DNA of 64,000 bases, taken from IMG/VR virus record IMGVR_UViG_3300025141_000016, positions 124,001 to 188,000 of that record; one strand, 5' to 3'. The notes beneath the pieces were generated by a model that was not told where the DNA came from, made no database searches, and saw only the letters and a list, made by a program, of their open reading frames with translations. The translations under genes were made by a program, and so were the position numbers. Positions 59,413 to 64,000 of the stretch are shown in pieces (within the stretch, counting starts at the first letter, position 1; every line of letters begins with the position of its first letter). Source of the DNA: a virus.

Positions 59413-60026
59413 CAGCCTCTCCTCCCCCTCGCCCAACAGAGACGGCAACGGGCCTCATAGACTCCCGCTGCCCCAACCTGTACCAGTTCCCCCGTCGAGC
59501 GTTCGGGGATCCTGTACGAGCGCGTGGCTGGGTTCCCGCACACGGGACGGTCATACTTATCGACCACAGCCACGCACACGGCGGTCAGTTTGGTCACCTT
59601 GTCAGCACGAGCGAGGAGTTCGGCCATCGGCCCAAAGGGCTCGCCATTGGAATCGAGATCGAGCCCCGCCACAATGACCCTACGCCCTCGGTTGGCTTGG
59701 TCCTCCAACACCTCTACGACCTCGGGGTCCATGAACTGCACCTCGTCTACGCCCACTACCTCACCCGTGAGCGAGAAAGGATGGATAGCCAACGCCGCTT
59801 TGAGTTCAGCCACGGTAGAGACAGGGATCGCCCGAAAGGACTCGGAAGGTGTTTCCACACCGCTCACCACGACAGGGTGCGTGGCGATGCCCTCGGTCAC
59901 ATAGCGGTCATCCAGCGAAGGCTTGAACGCTTGGACATGCTGACCCGCGATCACACATCGTCGGAGCCGACGGATCAGTTCCTCGGACTTCCCCGAATAC
60001 ATGCAACCAGCAATCACTTCCAACAT
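59412..60026 (-). CDS. tdk: Thymidine kinase, type II
   Basis: The product is 204 residues from ATG 60026; the GTG at 60029 in frame adds one residue. The P-loop GCMYSGKS is at 7-14 and the DEVQF motif at 94-98. A CGN segment and CRLC form the usual structural zinc site near the C-terminus. It phosphorylates thymidine (or deoxyuridine) to supply dTMP. Many large phages carry this enzyme for nucleotide salvage. It is translationally coupled to the genes on both sides. Confidence 0.93.
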   Translation of the reverse strand: MLEVIAGCMYSGKSEELIRRLRRCVIAGQHVQAFKPSLDDRYVTEGIATHPVVVSGVETPSESFRAIPVSTVAELKAALAIHPFSLTGEVVGVDEVQFMDPEVVEVLEDQANRGRRVIVAGLDLDSNGEPFGPMAELLARADKVTKLTAVCVAVVDKYDRPVCGNPATRSYRIPERSTGELVQVGAAGVYEARCRLCWARGRRG

Positions 60027-60388
60027 CACCCACCCACCTGCTTGTAGAAACGACTCGTGCCGCTCTGTTCATCCAACACACCCACAGGACAACGGGGGAC
60101 GCACCCCCGTCGGCACCCTGGAAGGTGCTGGAGGATGAGATTCCCCGGCCACCTGCCTTGCTTCTGGCCTTTGGTCTGGTGGGTGGTGAACCCACCCTCA
60201 TACTTGCCGTACACCTTGTCATCGGCGGTGGCGGCTCCGGCTCCCTGTGTATGGGTCGTCAGCACTTCACCTGTCCGACAGGCGATCCGAGAAGCATCAA
60301 TGTTCAGCCCCCCACACCCATGCCGGAGGGTGTTGGCCGCGACAGTGCCCTCGGACAAGGGCTTCCGTAGGACGTGGACAACCCTCAT
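60026..60388 (-). CDS. Stand-alone methyltransferase middle (RKPLSE) module, copy 2
   Basis: This 120-residue protein begins VVHVLRKPLSEGTVAAN and HGCGGLNI, contains GRWPGNLILQHLPGC and ends with CPVGVLDEQSG and SRFYKQV. These are the middle-region motifs of phage beta-class DNA methyltransferases, normally found between the DPPY motif and the HPTVKP/motif I end. It has neither catalytic motif. It is closely similar to the gene at 61480, so it may be an alternative target-recognition subunit for the split methyltransferase upstream. Confidence 0.7.
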   Translation of the reverse strand: MRVVHVLRKPLSEGTVAANTLRHGCGGLNIDASRIACRTGEVLTTHTQGAGAATADDKVYGKYEGGFTTHQTKGQKQGRWPGNLILQHLPGCRRGCVPRCPVGVLDEQSGTSRFYKQVGG

Positions 60389-60981
60389 TGGCCGAGTCCT
60401 GGCTTCTCCAGAAACCAGAGACGGTCAGGGTTCGTGTAGGTGTGGGTGAGTTCCTCCCCAGCATCAATGTTCCGCTTGGCATAGAAGTCCACAAACCGAC
60501 GATTGGTGTCAGGGTCAATGTAGGGTTCGTGCCGGAGGTTGGAGTGCATGGACCGTTCGTGGTTGTAGAGCATCCCGTAGCCCAGCAGGAGAACCCGATA
60601 CTTCTTCGTTGTGTCCTCTGCTTCGTCCACGATCCAAGGGAACAACATGTGCCCAAGCCTGATGTTGTCTTTTGAATCCGAATACGGAGCCATCGCCAGA
60701 GCGAGTAAGTGGGGGTTGACTTCCACGACGAACGCGGGGCAGCGTTCTACGAGTGACTTCTCGGGGATAAGGAGCGAAGTTACCACCCCCATCCCGCGAC
60801 CAGAAATATGTCGCAGTTGAAGGTGGCTGTTCTGCCCCAGCGGGATGAAGTCTCGTCTCTGACGATCACCCATGTCCTTCCCGCAGAAGCGACAGTTAGG
60901 AAGCGCATCCGAAAAAGAACTGATCTGACGGTATTCGTTGAGCATCCCACAGTGGGGGCATACAGCTTGCTTTATGTCCAT
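60385..60981 (-). CDS. SET-domain protein (putative protein lysine methyltransferase)
   Basis: The product is 198 residues from ATG 60981; a GTG at 61020 would extend it into the upstream gene. An N-terminal zinc ribbon (C8, C11, C30, C33) is followed by SET signatures: SGRGMGVV (60-67) for AdoMet binding, LLGYGMLYNH (132-141) as the usual NH motif, and AKRNIDAGEELTHTY (168-182) with the catalytic Tyr region. The fold is short but complete in order. It should methylate protein lysine; the substrate is unknown and may be a host or virion protein. SET genes are common in eukaryotes and some bacteria but rare in tailed phages. Confidence 0.8.
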   Translation of the reverse strand: MDIKQAVCPHCGMLNEYRQISSFSDALPNCRFCGKDMGDRQRRDFIPLGQNSHLQLRHISGRGMGVVTSLLIPEKSLVERCPAFVVEVNPHLLALAMAPYSDSKDNIRLGHMLFPWIVDEAEDTTKKYRVLLLGYGMLYNHERSMHSNLRHEPYIDPDTNRRFVDFYAKRNIDAGEELTHTYTNPDRLWFLEKPGLGQ

Positions 60982-60988
60982 TTCTGCA

Positions 60989-61483
60989 TCACCCCAAGTT
61001 GAATCCGTCGCCACGCACAACGATCACATGGCGGCCTTCCCGCCATGCTGACAATACCCGCAGGAAAGTCTCGGCTACCCCTCTCGGGGTGCCCTCCGAG
61101 AGAGGGGGTTCGTAACATTCGGGGGGGCCTTCCTTCCGCCGATACCCCCTCCCGCTGAATCCCCCCGGTCGGCAGAGGGGGGCCTTCCACCCAATGCAGT
61201 TGCCTTTGAGAGCACACTCCCCTTCCTCGGCACTGACCCGACGCGCACTCGCTCGGGGATCACGCCCGAGTTCCTGTACCAACGGATGAAGCCGCCCATG
61301 TAGGGCATGAGACAACGCCTCGGCGGGGATCTCCTTGATCCCGCCTTCCCATGACGTGCCCCGCACCGACTCCAGCGCCCCCCAGTGGTCCGACTCCTCG
61401 GGGACGAACTCGATGAGCAGCAGCACCTTTTCGGCCTTGTGGTCCGGCAACGGGTCCGGGTCGGTGAGGTCAATGAACCTCAC
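60989..61483 (-). CDS. Hypothetical Cys-containing protein
   Basis: The product is 164 residues from GTG 61483, overlapping the upstream stop (GTGA). The N-terminus is alpha/beta (AEKVLLLIEFVPEESDHWGA). The middle has spaced Cys (ECALKGNCIGW, PLC and PECYEPP) that may bind metal. No family is recognised. It lies between a methyltransferase module and the SET gene. Confidence 0.6.
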   Translation of the reverse strand: MRFIDLTDPDPLPDHKAEKVLLLIEFVPEESDHWGALESVRGTSWEGGIKEIPAEALSHALHGRLHPLVQELGRDPRASARRVSAEEGECALKGNCIGWKAPLCRPGGFSGRGYRRKEGPPECYEPPLSEGTPRGVAETFLRVLSAWREGRHVIVVRGDGFNLG

Positions 61484-61836
61484 TTGCCACCCCCAACCTG
61501 CTTGAAGAACCGCGATTCACCCAGTGCAGCAACAGGGCACCCTCCAGCGCAAACACCCTCACAGCCATCGAGGTGTTGAAGGATGAGGTTCCCCGGCCAC
61601 CGCCCTGTGGGTTGCTGGAAACTCCCAGCGTTGCCTTGCTCCCCCCGCTTGTACCGCCAGTTCTCGGCACCATCCCAACGCTCCGTGGGGTTCTCCGCGT
61701 AGGCCCCCCCGTTGAGGTTGTCATCGGTCGAGATACGAGAAACGCCAATGTTCAAGCCTCCCGTACCGTGCTTCACGGTGTTGGCGGCAACCGTCTTCTC
61801 GGACAGGGGTTTCCGTAGGACGTGGATTACCTTCAT
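61480..61836 (-). CDS. Stand-alone methyltransferase middle (RKPLSE) module, copy 1
   Basis: The product is 118 residues from ATG 61836, overlapping the DPPY gene's stop by 4 bases. It starts KVIHVLRKPLSEKTVAAN, continues with HGTGGLNI and GRWPGNLILQHLDGC, and ends CPVAALGESRFFKQV. In undivided phage methyltransferases this segment follows directly after a phrase like WEPVVVxRKP, which is exactly how the upstream gene ends. It therefore looks like the continuation of one enzyme, cut into two coupled genes. It lacks DPPY and motif I. Confidence 0.72.
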   Translation of the reverse strand: MKVIHVLRKPLSEKTVAANTVKHGTGGLNIGVSRISTDDNLNGGAYAENPTERWDGAENWRYKRGEQGNAGSFQQPTGRWPGNLILQHLDGCEGVCAGGCPVAALGESRFFKQVGGGK

Positions 61837-62696
61837 GCGGGCTTCCGGCCAACGACAACAGGCTCCCAACTCGGTTTCAAGGCGGTTCCCCACGAAGTCC
61901 ACTGACGGGCTTCGGGTGTATGAGGCAGCGTCACCGGCATCTCGCTCGGCCCATCACTGCTGAAGGCCACACCGGGGACGACTTTCTTGAAACCGATGAC
62001 CTCGCGCTCGGCTTCGGCAAAGAACCCGTCGAGTTCTGCCTCCCTGTCGGTGCCTTCAACCCCCAACACCTGCTTCATCACCTGCCACTTGGCTTGTGAG
62101 GGCAGCACGTTGAACCACGGATCGGGCTGCTTTCCCGGCTCCGGGTACGACAGGTAGTTGCAGGCACGGAACCCACACTCCCGATCAATGGCCTTGCGGC
62201 TCTTGCCCGAAGCATCGAACAGGGCGCGTAGTTCCTTTTTCAAGACCACGATAGAGACATGGATCCGGCCCTGGTGCTTATCGAGAGCCTTTCCTATGGA
62301 CATGGATTTCGGGAACCCGCTTCCGTAGGTCCATGCTTCCAGGCGCAGGTCCACGAGGCCAACCTCGGCCATCGCCGCTGTCATACGGTGAAACGTGCGA
62401 GTCCCACTGAACGCCTTGACCACCCCTCCGGGGCGAAGGACACGGTAAATCTCATCCCACAGCGTCAGGGAAAACGCGATGCCAGTACCATCCCAAGTCT
62501 TGCCCATGAACCCCCGACGATCCGTGCCCACACGAGCGCGTCCATACGGGTTGTCCACGAACTGACGGGAAGACCCCCCACGGCTCACCGAGGTCAGGTC
62601 ATAGGGGGGGTCGCAGACCACAGCCCCAACTGACCCTTCCTCATATTCTCGGAGCACCTTCACGCAATCTCCGTATCGTAAAGTCAACGTCTGCAT
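61833..62696 (-). CDS. DNA methyltransferase catalytic part (DPPY motif, no motif I)
   Basis: The product is 287 residues from ATG 62696, with a G-rich ribosome binding site. SVGAVVCDPPYDL (22-34) is motif IV of amino-methyltransferases (N6-adenine or N4-cytosine). EIYRVLRPGGVVKAFSG follows, and then a region ending GTALKPSWEPVVVGRKPA. The AdoMet-binding FxGxG motif I, which should come near the C-terminus in beta-class enzymes, is absent. The protein stops where such enzymes go on to the RKPLSE module, now encoded by the next gene. It probably needs partners to be active. Confidence 0.8.
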   Translation of the reverse strand: MQTLTLRYGDCVKVLREYEEGSVGAVVCDPPYDLTSVSRGGSSRQFVDNPYGRARVGTDRRGFMGKTWDGTGIAFSLTLWDEIYRVLRPGGVVKAFSGTRTFHRMTAAMAEVGLVDLRLEAWTYGSGFPKSMSIGKALDKHQGRIHVSIVVLKKELRALFDASGKSRKAIDRECGFRACNYLSYPEPGKQPDPWFNVLPSQAKWQVMKQVLGVEGTDREAELDGFFAEAEREVIGFKKVVPGVAFSSDGPSEMPVTLPHTPEARQWTSWGTALKPSWEPVVVGRKPA

Positions 62697-62706
62697 CCCA
62701 CCCCCC

Positions 62707-63522
62707 TCAAAAGCCAAACAGATCGTCAAGAGTCAACGTCACGGGTTTCCCCTCCTGGGCTTTCTTGATGGTGTCCAGATCCGACGTGACCTTCGCAGCG
62801 TTCCACCCAGCTTCACGGGTGTTCCAATGACGAACGCGGCCTTCCGCGATGGTGAGGTATTCCTCCCCCATCTCGATACCGATGAACTCATGCCCCGTTC
62901 GGAGACAAGCGATACCTGTCGTCCCTGACCCCATGAAGGGGTCGGCCACCACAGCATCCTGGGGCACGTCTGCCAACAGCCTCTCCATGATCCCGATGGG
63001 CTTCACGGTCGGGTGGATGTTCCGGCGTTTCTGGACTCGGTTCAGGCCGATGCCTTGGGCCGCTTCGTAGTCCTCACCATCAGAGATGGCCCCTTGTGCT
63101 CCCCCTGACATGCCGAACACCTGCTCGGGGAGATGGTCGAGCCCTTCCTCTCGCTCGGAACGGCTGGCCTTGGCGACGTAATGAAGGTGGTCCCCATCAC
63201 CGGGCTGGTCGGGGACCATGATGCAATCACGGACCTCAAAGCCTCCGTCCTCGGCGTAGCAAGCCCCCGTGTGTCCCGTGGGCTCGTCGTCGGGTGCCGC
63301 CAACATCAGGTGACCCCCTGGTTTCAGGACGCGGTGCGCTTCCTTGATCGCCTGGAGGTCATCGAGAGGGCTCTCCAACACGATGCCGTGGACGCTCTCA
63401 TCCTCATGCCCGGACCAGTCATAGCCAGGAGTTGCATGGATGAAGACCCCATCGATCCCCTCTGGGTCGCCAGGGGTGATCATCGTCCGCAAGTAGTCCA
63501 CCAGTTCAAAGTGCAGGCTCAT
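62707..63522 (-). CDS. DNA methyltransferase AdoMet-binding part (motif I present, motif IV degenerate)
   Basis: The product is 271 residues from ATG 63522, overlapping the upstream stop by 4 bases. HYVAKASRSERE (114-125), NIHPTVKP (168-175) and DPFMGSGTTG (194-203) are the C-terminal motifs of beta-class DNA methyltransferases. EAHRVLKPGG is at 61-70. Where DPPY is expected there is only TPGY (31-34) or ESPL (50-53, aligning with the neighbour as SVHGIVLESPLDD), so catalysis by this chain alone is doubtful. It complements the neighbouring gene, which has DPPY but no motif I. Confidence 0.78.
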   Translation of the reverse strand: MSLHFELVDYLRTMITPGDPEGIDGVFIHATPGYDWSGHEDESVHGIVLESPLDDLQAIKEAHRVLKPGGHLMLAAPDDEPTGHTGACYAEDGGFEVRDCIMVPDQPGDGDHLHYVAKASRSEREEGLDHLPEQVFGMSGGAQGAISDGEDYEAAQGIGLNRVQKRRNIHPTVKPIGIMERLLADVPQDAVVADPFMGSGTTGIACLRTGHEFIGIEMGEEYLTIAEGRVRHWNTREAGWNAAKVTSDLDTIKKAQEGKPVTLTLDDLFGF

Positions 63523-63845
63523 GCGCCCCCCTTGGGCTTCAAGAGTTCTTTCAGCACATCCATGACGGGTTCTCCCCACGCTTCTTCCGTCATCACCGCT
63601 CGGGTCACCGAGGGCGAAGCGTAGGGGCACGCGGGGCACCCCAAGTAGGTACAGATGCCCTTGCCTCCACGGAGTTGGGGCATCTCGGCATCCACAACCA
63701 CGGAACACAAGTGGCCCCCACAGTTGGGACACGGAGGGGTGTCTGCTGGAGCACGCTCCCAAGTAGGGGTGCCTGTGGGTTCGGGGTCAGGGAGTCCGTA
63801 ATCGCGCAGGCTCATGGCTTGTTCCGAGGTCAGAGGGTGTGCCAT
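63519..63845 (-). CDS. Zinc-ribbon hypothetical protein
   Basis: The product is 108 residues from ATG 63845; a TTG at 63872 in the same frame is possible because no strong ribosome binding site decides. CPNCGGHLC and later CTYLGCPAC make a six-Cys zinc-ribbon region of the kind seen in topoisomerase-like fingers. It is coupled to the methyltransferase gene downstream and may bind DNA. Its exact role is unknown. Confidence 0.65.
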   Translation of the reverse strand: MAHPLTSEQAMSLRDYGLPDPEPTGTPTWERAPADTPPCPNCGGHLCSVVVDAEMPQLRGGKGICTYLGCPACPYASPSVTRAVMTEEAWGEPVMDVLKELLKPKGGA

Positions 63846-63879
63846 CTGTACCCGAGAGGGAGGGAGCCACAACCCCCCA

Positions 63880-64000
63880 CTACCAGATGGAGTCAGTGCG
63901 AGGCACCGGCTGGCCGTGCTGGCGCACCATCACGATCCCAACGACAATGAGAACCCCCACGCACAACCCCAGATGGACCGGAATGTAGAGGATCTTCTTC
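63880..64000 (-). CDS. C-terminal end of a small membrane protein (partial)
   Basis: On the - strand a frame is open from the right edge to a TAG at 63880-63882. The visible 39 residues include one transmembrane helix (PVHLGLCVGVLIVVGIVMV) and a polar tail (RQHGQPVPRTDSIW). The start lies outside the window. Its function is unknown. Confidence 0.5.
   Translation of the reverse strand, partial: KKILYIPVHLGLCVGVLIVVGIVMVRQHGQPVPRTDSIW

Overview
The window is one stretch of a large, GC-rich tailed double-stranded DNA phage (Caudoviricetes). It holds about 60 tightly packed genes, most of them overlapping by 1-4 bases, a long tail/baseplate operon on the + strand and a block of DNA-modification and nucleotide genes on the - strand. 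No tRNA, rRNA, transposon, CRISPR array or integrase was seen. Terminase, portal, capsid, tail sheath and lysis genes are not recognisable, so they probably lie outside the window. The host cannot be named; GC content and a type II glutamine synthetase would fit a high-GC host such as an actinobacterium, but that is only an inference.

Layout. 1-6137: large multidomain proteins that look like a packaged effector arsenal (ADP-ribosyltransferase-like, acetyltransferase-like, zinc-metalloprotease, Nudix and cysteine-protease-like domains), joined by a recurring basic peptide of the form ARVAxR[YF]. 6140-11907: small membrane and virion genes, an actin/Hsp70-fold ATPase, a DEDDh exonuclease (- strand) and a tandem cold-shock protein. 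11909-13207: four small - strand genes, one ending in a histone-H1-like domain. 13371-15669: DUF3846-like, DHH-like, zinc-ribbon and thermonuclease genes. 15732-46223: the tail operon, in order tube-like protein, two chaperone-like proteins, tape measure, a paralogous pair of tail/baseplate proteins, hub, spike, a Gly/Ala-rich protein, a 3818-residue giant and three further structural proteins. 46287-49714: a second multidomain effector-like protein and a convergent gene with repeated end motifs. 49813-51825: zinc-ribbon, one-helix membrane, FmdB-like, glutamine synthetase and small membrane genes. 51909-55538: - strand genes of unknown role, several with their own copy of one repeated promoter. 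55668-64000: a continuous - strand operon with thymidine kinase, a SWIM zinc-finger protein, a SET-domain protein and a DNA methyltransferase that seems divided over several genes.

Two sequence signals suggest two transcription programmes. One is a five-copy promoter-like element (TTCAAC, 17-18 bases, TATATA-like) before mostly small non-structural genes. The other is the octamer GGTAGNGT, 13-25 bases before the start codons of several + strand structural or accessory genes. The points most worth following up are the effector proteins with ARVAxR[YF] linkers, the split methyltransferase, the phage-borne glutamine synthetase, the SET-domain protein and the actin-like ATPase.
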